Below are positions 53,684 through 62,760 of a DNA stretch of 64,000 bases, piece after piece. Source of the stretch: Cordylochernes scorpioides (taxonomy: Eukaryota > Arthropoda > Arachnida > Pseudoscorpiones > Chernetidae). Within the stretch, counting starts at the first letter, position 1. Every line of letters begins with the position of its first letter. The notes under the pieces were generated by a model that did not search any database, had not been told where the DNA came from, and saw nothing but the letters and a program-made list of their open reading frames with translations. Position numbers and translations under genes: made by a program. The DNA is taken from the NCBI GenBank assembly GCA_030710605.1, contig CP092880.1:8631909-8695908 (forward strand), in the 5' to 3' direction.

Positions 53684-56163
53684 TCTATATTAATAAAATG
53701 GAAATTTCATAAGTGTTGTTCACTAAAAACTTTCGTTACAATGCATCAATTTCGACCAAATTTTCAACATTTATGTAAAACGAGATGGAGCAGGTTTTGC
53801 TTAACATCAAAATATTTTTCCTAACTTTAACATACATAACTTTGCTGTTATCGATAAAATACAAAAAAAATTCAACAGAGTTAAAGTGTTTACACTTTCA
53901 AAAGTGTTTACACTTTAGCGCTTCTTTGAAAATTAGTTTTAATCTTTTTTATATATATTTTAATAACTTTTATACATGGTAAGAAACTTTTATTTTATAG
54001 TTTTCATATTTTATACCAAAAAAAGTTGAAGCCTTACTTGATGAGATCAATTTTATTTTTTAGATAAATTTTTAGGCTTTTCGAAAGTGTTTACACTTTT
54101 GAACTTCTTGGAAAATTAGTTTTATTCTTTTTTATATATATTTTAATAACTTTTATACATGGTAAGATACTTTTATTTTAAAGTTTTCATATTTTATACC
54201 AAAAAAAGTTGAAGCCTTACTTGATGAGATCAATTTTATATTTTAGATAAATTTTTAGGCTAATTTTAATTTATTTCTTTTTTATTTTATATACAGATTA
54301 TATATGCTATTTCTAACTTACGTGGTTAGTATTTTTATAAGACTAAGGTTATTTATATTATTTTTTACAAAAAAAAAAGATTGAAATTTCATTAATGTGC
54401 TCAATTTTATGTCTTTTTTGAGGACCTTAACAAAATTTTTAATTAATTGTTTAGATATTTTAATAACAGATTATTTATGGTGTTTTCCACTTATATGGGT
54501 TGTTTTGTAAAAGAAAATTGGGTTATTTCTATTTTTTTCACTAAAAAGCTTGAAATTTCATTAATGTGCTCAATTTTATGTCTTTTTTGAGGACCTTAAC
54601 AAAATTTTAATTAATTGCTTAGATATTTTAAAAGTAGATTATTTATAGTTTTTTTTAACATATAGGGGTTGTATTTTGTATTTTAGAAAATTATTTCTAT
54701 TTTTTAGCTCAAAAAAAGCATGCTTTTTCATTGCCGTATCCAGCGGTTGGTCTATTTTTGAAGCTTTTTAATGATAACTGGTTTTGTACATTAATTTTTT
54801 AGTAATAATATTATGATTTTAGTTTTTTAAAATCTTTTTAACATATCTGAAGGTTATTTTGAATAAAAAATTTAAAAATTTTGATTTTTACCTCAAAAAG
54901 ACGAAATTTTTATGCTTTGTTTAGAAATTGCTGGTTTTGAAGCTTTTGTTATTAATCTCAATCTAAATTTTTTTTTCAGAATATGCCATACAGTTTATTT
55001 ATTATATTTTCTACATATATGGGTTGTATCTAAAAAATAGGTTATTTATATTTTTAAATAAGCAAGGGATTTCTTTTACGGATTCATTTATTTGTCTTTT
55101 TGAAGTCCTTTTTCAAAATTTTTTAAAAGATATTTTAATTTATTTGATTAAATATTTTATATTTAGATTATTTATAGTCTCTCTTTTTAACATATAGGGG
55201 TTGTATTTTATATTTTTGAAAATTATTTCTATTTTTTAGCTCAAAAAAGCATGCTTTTTCATTGCCGTATCCAGCGGTTGGTCTTTTTTTGAAGCTTTTT
55301 AATGATTACTGGTTTTGTACATTAATTTTTTGGTAATATATATATAATATTATGATTTTAGTTTTTTAAAATCTTTTTAACATACATGAAGGTTATTTTG
55401 AATAAAAAATTTAAAAATTTTGATTTTTACCTCAAAAAGACAGGAAATTTTTATGCTTTGTTTAGAAATTGCTGGTTTTGAAGCTTTTGTTATTAATCTC
55501 AATCTAAATTTTTTTTCAGAATATGCCTCGCCACAGCCGACGTTTACTTGGTAGGAATACGGCTGCTTCCAGGAGATATAGGAATGCTAGAGCTATTGAG
55601 ACACCACTTCAAAGTGAGACGCATCGTGCGCTTCGCCGTCTTAGGTATTCTGAAGCCCGCGTCGCAGCTACACAAACTATGCAAGTTCCTGTTCAGCGTA
55701 TTCAGCTTTGGACTCATAAGCCTTTTTCAGGTTTGCAGTATAATGCCCATATTGATTATAAAGCTGATTCATCTGTCGATATAGGCCAAATGTCTCGGGT
55801 ATGCCAGTTTTGCTCTGCTTTGAGATTTAAAGATGATGTAATGTAATAGAAACAAAATAAACCTCATCCTACCTAATATACATTACTTCTGAGGATTAAA
55901 GATTTTGATTTGTGTTGAGAATTTTGCATGCATTTCTCTATTTCTTTTCTTATCTTGCAAAGCTAATCGATTGTTTAGGTTGCTTATTTTTTACTCGCCA
56001 ATTTGTTTAGTGATAAAGTGGTATAGCGTTCTTTTTCAGAGCATCACCCTACAAAAAAATTACCAGACCTTTCCTAATATTCAGATAGATTTATTATATC
56101 AACATACTAGACTACAAACATTCCCTCGAGTAAAACCCGGGCGGAGCCGGGTACACCCGCTAG
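53684..56163 (+). mobile_element. Helitron with Rep/helicase N-terminal remnant, inserted in the R1-like LINE
   Basis: Starts TCTATATTAATAAAATGG at 53684 and ends with hairpin ACCCGGGC GGA GCCGGGT and CTAG at 56160-56163; flanks A and T. Deleting 53684-56163 restores the LINE frame (…ILIRN-Y-TPKYKNK…). The 2.48-kb body is very AT-rich and contains two pairs of direct repeats (about 53895-54080 versus 54085-54260, and about 54655-54985 versus 55187-55527). A short gene lies at 55523-55846. Confidence 0.9.
55523..55846 (+). pseudogene. Helitron Rep/helicase protein, N-terminal fragment
   Basis: 107 residues beginning MPRHSRRLLGRNTAASRR. An Arg-rich helical stretch (RALRRLRYSEARVAATQ) is followed by HIDYKADSSVDIGQMSRVCQFCSALRFKDDVM. 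The Y-x-x-x-x-S-V-x-I-G-x-M-x-x-V-C-x-x-C pattern is that of the N-terminal zinc motif of animal Helitron RepHel proteins. No Rep nuclease (HUH) or helicase domain follows, so the copy depends on proteins supplied elsewhere. The ATG is preceded by a TTTTTTTTCAG acceptor-like sequence. Confidence 0.72.
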
Positions 56164-58140
56164 TACGCCTAAATATAAAAATAAAAATAGTGTTTATATT
56201 GAATCTAAGGAAATAGAGGAAACAATTTTAAAAACTAATATTAAAAAAGCACCGGGCCCGGATTACATTAGTAACAATATGATCAGACAAGCTAAAATAA
56301 AAATAATCCCAATTCTGCATCAATTATTCAATAAATGTATAGAAATGGGATACTATCCGGATGAATGGAAAAAATCATTCTTAAAAATAATTCCAAAACC
56401 AGGCAAAACGAATTATGAAGTAAATAAAAGTTATAGACATATATCATTGACATCTAATCTCTCTAAAACATTTGAGAATATAATAAAAAATAAATTATGT
56501 AACTATTATTTAGAAAATAATCTAATGAGCTCAAGGCAGCATGGCTTTATGAAATCTAGATCAACTATTACTGGAATAGAAAAAATTATAGAAACTATAT
56601 TGAAACATAAACAAAAATAATTGACTTCCTTGATAGCTATAGATATAGCTGGTGCATTCGACAATGCATGGTGGCCTGAGATTATAAAACGAATGGATAA
56701 TGATAATGTTCCCTCAGATTTAATACGGATCATAAAATCTCATTTGAATAATGAAAGGGAGGTGAAATTTACATACGAATCAGAAACCTTTTATAAGAAA
56801 CTAACTAAAGGATGTCCACAGGGTGGACCTTTATCACCACTTCTAGGGAATATTTTGCTAAATGATTTGTTGAAAAATTTTGAATCAATGAATGCAGATA
56901 TTACATGTTATGCAGACGACGTTACAATAATTTGCTGGAATAAGACTATTGAAGGACTAAAAACAGCAAGTTAATACATCTTAAATTATGTGATCCAATG
57001 GTGTAATAGAAATAAATTAACGATCAGTACAGAGAAAACTAATTTTCTATACCTGCATAACAGAGAAAAAATACCTAATAAGGTTAATAACAATATAATT
57101 AGGCACGCCAAGCAAGCAAAAATTCTGGGAATGAAATTTTCAAATCACAAATGGAAAAATAAAGTTAACTTTACTCCGCATGTAAATGATATTCTGTGTA
57201 AGGCAGGGCGTATGAAAAATGTATTATGTTCACTAAGCGGCAATATGTGGGGTTTAGATACTCAAAAGAGGTTAACTTTATATAAAACAATAATAAGGCC
57301 TGTACTTACATACGGATCAGAAATTTGGTTTAAATATTTAAACAATCGTTCTAAACAAAAACTGAATTCCATGCAGTACCAGATCATTTTATGGGCAGTT
57401 AGAGCATATAAAACCACTTCATCAAACTGTGTGCATAGTTTGGCAGAAATTCCACTCCTAACAGACTATATAGAATCTAGAATAATCAAATATGATCTAG
57501 CTCCTCTGTCCACTGAAGATCTAATTACTTACGAATCCCATGCTCCAAGTATAGTCAAATCATTCTTACACGCAAAAATGAAAGAAATTTTTGATAATAC
57601 TAATAAAATTTTCACAAGCTTTTTCGTGTCTGGAATCCCAAGATTTTTCCGTCCAAATTTTTATAATATCCAATTCATTACAGATCATGGTAATTTTGGG
57701 AAATTTTTGTCAACTATCGGCGCGGTGAAGGAACCAGGATGCTTCTGCGGAGGTGAAATTCAGGACTCGAAACATCTACTTATGAATTGCCCAATTTTCC
57801 GGGTTTATAGGGAAAACAAATTTGGTCGTATTAGACAGATTGATGAATTTGTAGACGATAAAGAGAGGTGTAAAAGTTTTGATCAATTTTGCAAATTTAT
57901 TTACAACTTTCTTTTAAATGGAAAAGGGAGAGGGAAACTTAGAAGGAAAAGAATTGCGATGCTTGTTTTGTGTGTTTTGCTTTGTTGTTTGCTTTTATCT
58001 TCGGACAATTTTCTTTGGTTAATAATGTAAAATAATGAATTGAACAGGATTGTATATAGCCGATTTGTTGTGATGTAGAGAGAGGTATCGACGCAAATAT
58101 CCCTGAGTTTGGGATATCGCGTTTCATGATGTTAATAAAA
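56164..58140 (+). pseudogene. R1-like LINE: reverse transcriptase and C-terminus (part 2)
   Basis: Continues the frame across the Helitron: KKAPGPDYISNNMIRQ near 56245, SFLKIIPKPGKTNYEVNKSYRHISL near 56375, LIAIDIAGAFDNAWW near 56630, GCPQGGPLSPLLGNILLN near 56810 and CYADDVTIICW near 56905 (YADD intact). The thumb (KAKILGMKFSNHKWK region) and the C-terminal knuckle CFCGGEIQDSKHLLMNCPIFRVY near 57740-57800 follow. Two in-frame stops (56618, 56972) interrupt an otherwise continuous frame to 58030. The 3' end lies near 58140. Confidence 0.88.
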
Positions 58141-58634
58141 TTGTTGTTATTCGAATTTTATATTTAAACGATACTCATTATTTCTTTTGATTTTTAAATA
58201 TCGTATATATCGTCTTGCACAATTATTTAAACTTTTTCAAATAAAGTACAATACTTAAAATAAAATATGTTTCTTATACAATCTAAAATTAGAAAATAAA
58301 CTTTTAAATCGGCTACCTCAAGGAGATAGCCATTATAAAGCACTAATATTTGAATTAGTTTTACTTAATATATTAGCCCTGAAAGACCCAAGGTCATCGG
58401 GCGTGGAGTAGACTTCCTGCCTAAGCCTATCTCCGTCGCAATGGTGGCGCTGCTTGCGAGTTAAATCTACAAATCTGCAAAAACTCTAAGGATATTCAAG
58501 ATATTAAAGAATTTATTTTTCAGAAACCTTCCCAGTACTATACTAAATAACTTCCCAAAGTTTCATGGCGTTCCAATGAGTGGTTTGGTCAGGCATAAAG
58601 GACACACACGCATACATTCATTTTTATATATATA
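58141..58634 (-). mobile_element. Helitron 5' end (remnant)
   Basis: 58370-58634 matches the 5' parts of the next two Helitrons (CCTAAGCCTATCTCCGTCGCAA, GGTGGCGCTGCTTGCGAGTTAAA, AGGACACACAC, then a TATATA end at 58634), read on the minus strand. It may be the far end of the element whose 3' end is at 51361, with the R1-like LINE inserted between. 58141-58370 is unassigned AT-rich sequence. Confidence 0.55.
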
Positions 58635-59500
58635 CTAGCGGACGTACCCGGCTTCGCCAGAGGTTTTACCCGAGTAAAGTTTTGTCTAACGAACATTTGT
58701 TAAAACAATTCTCTATAAACTTATAAAAAAAAAGATATATTTTGATAATTTGAAACTCGTAAATTTGAATCTCTCGATAAAGTGAACATTTTTTCCCGGT
58801 CCCTGTGTGCCGTGTCATCCTGAATTTTGTCTTTCATAATTTTCTACATTACAAAATCATTGTTTTATCTAGTGAACATATTTTCCCGGTCCCTTGAAAA
58901 ATACTCGATAAGTTGAATAAAATCATGGTCGTGAATCTCTCGATAAAGTGATTATTTTTTCCCGGTCCCTGTGTGCCGTGTCATCCTGAATTTTGTCTTT
59001 CCTAATTTTCTACATTACAAAATCATCGTTTTATCTAGTGAACATATTTTCCCGGTCCCTTGAAAAATACTCGATAAGTTGAATAAAATCATGGTCGTTT
59101 ATGGAAGATGGACGTAGTTCCCGGAGGTCACCCGCCCCCCGCGCGCCAGGACCTCTTGATCCCTCTGATTGGCCGGCGGCCGGACGGGGGGGGGGGGCTC
59201 TTGATCCCTCTGATTGGTCGGTGGGAACTTGGACTGACCGGCCGGACGGGGGGGGGGGAGGGGGGCAGACCTAAGCCTATCTCCGTCGCAAGGTGGCGCT
59301 GCTTGCGAGTTAAAGCTACAAATCTGCAAATAACTCTAAGGATATTTAAGATATTCAAGAAATTATTTTTCGTAAACCTTTCCGGGGATACACCTAATAA
59401 TATCCCAAATTTTCACGGCGATTGGAAGTATGGTTTTTGAATCCATAGAGGACACACACACACACACACGCACACAGACATTCAATTTTATATATATAGA
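58635..59500 (-). mobile_element. Helitron in head-to-tail train, copy 1
   Basis: CTAG at 58635-58638, mutated hairpin (ACCCGGC TTC GCCAGAGGT), TC end at 59500; 866 bp. It contains two partial copies of the Tigger-like terminal block (TTTTCCCGGTCCC...) and the GC-rich segment with G-runs near 59190 and 59250. Directly abuts the next copy. Confidence 0.78.
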
Positions 59501-60344
59501 CTAGCGGATGTACCCGGCTTCGCCCGGGTTTAACCCGAGTAAAGGTTTGTATAACGAATCTCTCGATAAAGTGAACATTTTTCCCGGTCCCTTGAAAAAT
59601 ATTCGATAAGTTGAATAAAAGCAATATTAATCGGTACCCGAGTAAAGGTTTGTCTAACGAACATTTGTTAAAACAATTCTCTATAAACTTATAATTAAAA
59701 AAAAAAAGATATATTTTGATAATTTGAAACTCGTAAATTTGAATCTCTCGATAAAGTGATCATTTTTTTTCCCGGTCCCTGTGTGCCGTATCATTCTGAA
59801 TTTTGTCTTTCCTAATTTTCTACATTACAAAATCATCGTTTTATCTAGTGAACATTTTTTCCCGGTCCCTTGAAAAATACTCGATAAGTTGAATAAAATC
59901 ATGGTCGTTTATGGAAGATGGACGAAGTTCCCGGAGGTCATCTTGGGCAAGCCCCCGCGAGGCTTTTTTTCTTGTCTACTTGGCACAGCTGTGTCACCAA
60001 CTCTGCCCCCGCGCGCAAGGACATCTTGACCCCTCTGATTGGTCGGTGGGTACTTGGACTGTCCATCCGGCCGGCGGCCGGACGATTACATTCTATCGAC
60101 AGGGGGTGGGGCAGACCTAAGCCTATCTCCGTCGCAAGGTGGCGCTGCTTGCGAATTAAAGCTACAAATCTGCAAATAACTCTAAGAATATTCAAGATAT
60201 TCAAGAAATTATTTTTTGAAAACCTTTCCGGGGATATACCTAATAATATCCCAAAATTTCACAGCGATTGGATTTATGGTTTTTGAATCTATAGAGTACA
60301 CACACACAGACAGACATTCATTTTTATATATATATATAGATAGA
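59501..60344 (-). mobile_element. Helitron in head-to-tail train, copy 2
   Basis: CTAGCGGATGTACCCGGC at 59501, TC end at 60344 (ATAGATAGA then next CTAG); 844 bp. Same body plan as copy 1, different indels. No coding capacity. Confidence 0.8.
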
Positions 60345-60499
60345 CTAGCGGATGTGTACGCGGCTTTGCCCGGGTTTTATCCGAGGGAAAGTTGGCCTGA
60401 CGAATATTATTGATAATAATATTCCGGAACACACAGAATATTATGATAATAATGATAATAATATTCGTTAAATTATATATTTATATAATATATAAAATA
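60345..60499 (-). mobile_element. Helitron in head-to-tail train, short copy 3
   Basis: CTAGCGGATGTGTACGCGGC at 60345 with a mutated hairpin, then about 130 bp of ATTATGATAATAATG repeats, ending at the next CTAG. Confidence 0.6.
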
Positions 60500-61062
60500 C
60501 TAGACGAATGGCCCGGGCAACGCCCGGGTTTTACCCGAGTGCGTATATATTTTAAAAACGTTTTAATTCAAATACTATTCGTTACAATTATAAATTGGCG
60601 CCATGGATGTCACTCTTGTGAAACGTCCCGTTCCAAACTGTGTGTTTTTAAAATGTTTTAATTAAAATACTATTCGTTACAATTATAAATTGGCGCCGTG
60701 GATGTCTCTCTTGTGAAACGTCCCGCCCTAAACTGTGTGTGTCTTGAAAATATGAAAAAAATATAAATGTGAATTTTCATAAAGATTTCATCATGTCGAT
60801 TTTTTTTTTTTTTTGCTTTTCACCTACTAAATCGATAGAGATAATTACATTTGCAACATGAACTTAGGTATATTGACTAAATAGAAAACTGCATAGTAAT
60901 AAAGATCATTTTTTAAAGGCACCATATCGTTTTTTTTTTCAATAAAATCGAAACAAAAATTAACGACAAATAACGATAATTGCCTTAAAAAGAAATTGCC
61001 TTGAAAAAAAAAAGAAACATTCGCGGTGATTTTGTCTTGCATTCGTTTATACAATTATTATA
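60500..61062 (-). mobile_element. tRNA-family Helitron 3' module with internal duplication
   Basis: CTAGACGAATGGCCCGGGC at 60500. The subterminal module (ATACTATTCGTTACAATTATAAATTGGCGCC...CGTCCCG) occurs twice (about 60565 and 60666), as in the compact Helitron at 37291. 60780-61062 is AT-rich and unassigned; no tRNA gene is present in this copy. Confidence 0.6.
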
Positions 61063-61193
61063 TACGAATGACCCGGGCAACGCCCGGGTTTTACCCGATT
61101 AAATGCTTTTATTCAAATACTATTCGTTACAATTATAAATTGGCGCCGTGGATGTCATTCTTGTATAATATATAAATGAGTTTTAAAAATTGT

Positions 61194-61205
61194 AAAAAAA
61201 AAAAA
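61194..61205 (-). terminator. Pol III T-run after tRNA-Gly copy 1
   Basis: Twelve T on the minus strand immediately after the tRNA discriminator base. Confidence 0.75.
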
Positions 61206-61276
61206 TGCATCGGCCGGGAATCGAACCCGGGCCGCCCGCGTGGCAGGCGGGCATTCTACCACTGAACCACCGATGG
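61206..61276 (-). tRNA. tRNA-Gly(GCC), Helitron-borne copy 1
   Basis: 71 bases, all arms readable: acceptor CATCGG/CCGATG (first pair C-C instead of G-C), D arm with TGGTTCAGTGGTAGA (A box), anticodon arm CCCGC / CTGCCAC / GCGGG with anticodon GCC, T arm with GGTTCGATTCC (B box). This is the standard animal tRNA-Gly(GCC) sequence with few changes. Transcription would end at the T-run that follows. Could be a working gene or a recent pseudogene. Confidence 0.9.
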
Positions 61277-61475
61277 TTAAGAAAATTCCCATCCGTGAGC
61301 TTCAGACAAACAAACAGACAGAATAAGGCAAATATATAAGTAGATACGAATGACCCGGGCAACGCCCGGGTTTTACCCGATTGAATGCTTTTATTCAAAT
61401 ACTATTCGTTACAATTATAAATTGGCGCCGTGGATGTCATTCTTGTATAATATATAAATGAGTTTTAAAAATTGT

Positions 61476-61489
61476 AAAAAAAAAAAAAA
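61476..61489 (-). terminator. Pol III T-run after tRNA-Gly copy 2
   Basis: Fourteen T on the minus strand immediately after the tRNA. Confidence 0.75.
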
Positions 61490-61560
61490 TGCATCGGCCG
61501 GGAATCGAACCCGGGCCGCCCGCGTGGCAGGCGAGCATTCTACCACTGAACCACCGATGG
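61490..61560 (-). tRNA. tRNA-Gly(GCC), Helitron-borne copy 2
   Basis: As copy 1, with one difference in the anticodon stem (CTCGC instead of CCCGC), which is closer to the canonical gene. Anticodon GCC. The first acceptor pair is again C-C. Confidence 0.9.
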
Positions 61561-61715
61561 TTATGAAAAATCCCATCCGTGAGCTTCAGACAAACAAACA
61601 GACAAACAGACAGAATAAGGCAAATATATAAGTAAGATATTTTCGAGCAAACATATCCACTCTTTTTACTGAATAGATTTTTGAAAGGATATATATGAAT
61701 AAAAATATCTAGAGA

Positions 61716-61752
61716 TATACTACATGATCTTAGCCAAAGGCCGAGAAACGAT
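61716..61752 (-). ncRNA. U2 snRNA 5'-end fragment
   Basis: On the minus strand ATCGTTTCTCGGCCTTTGGC continues with TAAGATCATGTAGTAT. This matches the first ~38 bases of U2 snRNA (including the branch-site-interacting GTAGTAT), with one T lost from the CCTTTT run, a C-to-T change near the 5' end and two bases lost after AAGATCA. The Sm site and 3' stem-loops are absent, so it is a truncated copy or the head of a U2-derived short retroposon. Confidence 0.75.
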
Positions 61753-62480
61753 ATTTTATATATAGAGATGACCTGGTTTCGTGTGTCGTTGTTGGGTTTT
61801 GGTCTGTTCTTGTGAATATTCCCCTAAAGAATTTAGTTTATGTCAATCAAGCATGATACAGCAATATTGCCATCATCATTTCTGACTAAAAAAATATTGT
61901 TGCTCAGTACTTGGTTAATTATAATTTTTCTTGGTTAAAAGTGCGAAAAAAAAACTCTTCCAGATTTAACTCTCTGTCCCGTTCGAATTTCAGCGAGATT
62001 AGCTACATATTGAGGGCGTGCATAGCCGACAAACATATATATTGTAACAAAGCATTTATTTATTTTATTATTTTTATTAACAGAGTGGTCATATTTATGT
62101 TTATATTTTGCTACTCTGTACACTTCCCTCTTTTGCTTATCTTTTGTTTTATCACTCATATTATGTTCTTGCCTGAAATAAATTGCTGTGTCATCCCGAA
62201 GTTGGTCTTCCCTAATTTTCCACGTGGCAATATTAATATATGTTCCATGTTTCGCCTGGTTTTTACCTGAGTAAAATTTGCCTAACGAACATTTGTTAAA
62301 ACGATTCTAGCAAACATCCAATCACTACTAAATCTATACTTGTCTATACTCTCGATAATTTGAAATATTTTCCCGGTCCCTCGAAAAATACTCGATAAGT
62401 TGAATAAAATCAATATTAAATGGTCCACTCGGGAATTTGAAGTTGAAGAAATAGTATCTTGCTACAAACGAACATTAGTA
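61753..62480. other. AT-rich region with Helitron/Tigger-like fragments
   Basis: No gene. 62160-62300 and 62335-62450 contain decayed pieces of the CTAGCGG-type Helitron body (TTTACCTGAGTAAAATTTGCCTAACG, CTCGATAATTTGAA, TTTTCCCGGTCCCTCG). Confidence 0.5.
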
Positions 62481-62760
62481 AATAACTTTATTTAGCGGAA
62501 GTACACGGCTTCGCCCGGTTTTTAACCGAGTAATAGTTTGCCTAACGAATATTTGTTGAAACGATTCTAGAAAACATCCAATACACCTATATATAGATTT
62601 ATAAACGTATAAAAATATTGTTATATGCTTTTAAATATATTTTTGAAACACATAATTTTTTTGAAAACATTCATTAAATTTTTAATAAGATGTTTTCTTT
62701 AAATATATATTAATATTGAAATGCCAATTTTTTTTACAACGTCATTGGAATATTACATAC
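62481..62760 (-). mobile_element. Decayed Helitron 3' end
   Basis: TTTAGCGGAAGTACACGGCTTCGCCCGG near 62493: the CTAGCGG-type terminus with several substitutions. AT-rich sequence follows; the other end is not seen. Confidence 0.45.

Larger units (their letters stand above)
61063..61344 (-). mobile_element. Helitron derivative carrying tRNA-Gly(GCC), copy 1
   Basis: Starts TACGAATGACCCGGGCAACG, the family hairpin without the CTAG, and ends AAATATATAAGTAGA at 61344, the family TC end on the minus strand; 282 bp. In place of the Thr-like gene it holds a tRNA-Gly gene on the minus strand. Directly abutted by a second copy. Confidence 0.8.
61345..61637 (-). mobile_element. Helitron derivative carrying tRNA-Gly(GCC), copy 2
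   Basis: Tandem repeat of the previous unit: TACGAATGACCCGGGC at 61345, tRNA-Gly at 61490-61560, end AATATATAAGTAAGA near 61637. Confidence 0.8.

Noticed and set aside
59099-59440. Pro/Gly-rich ORFs around the G-runs
   Set aside because: They depend on G-runs of uncertain length within a non-coding Helitron body; no motif.
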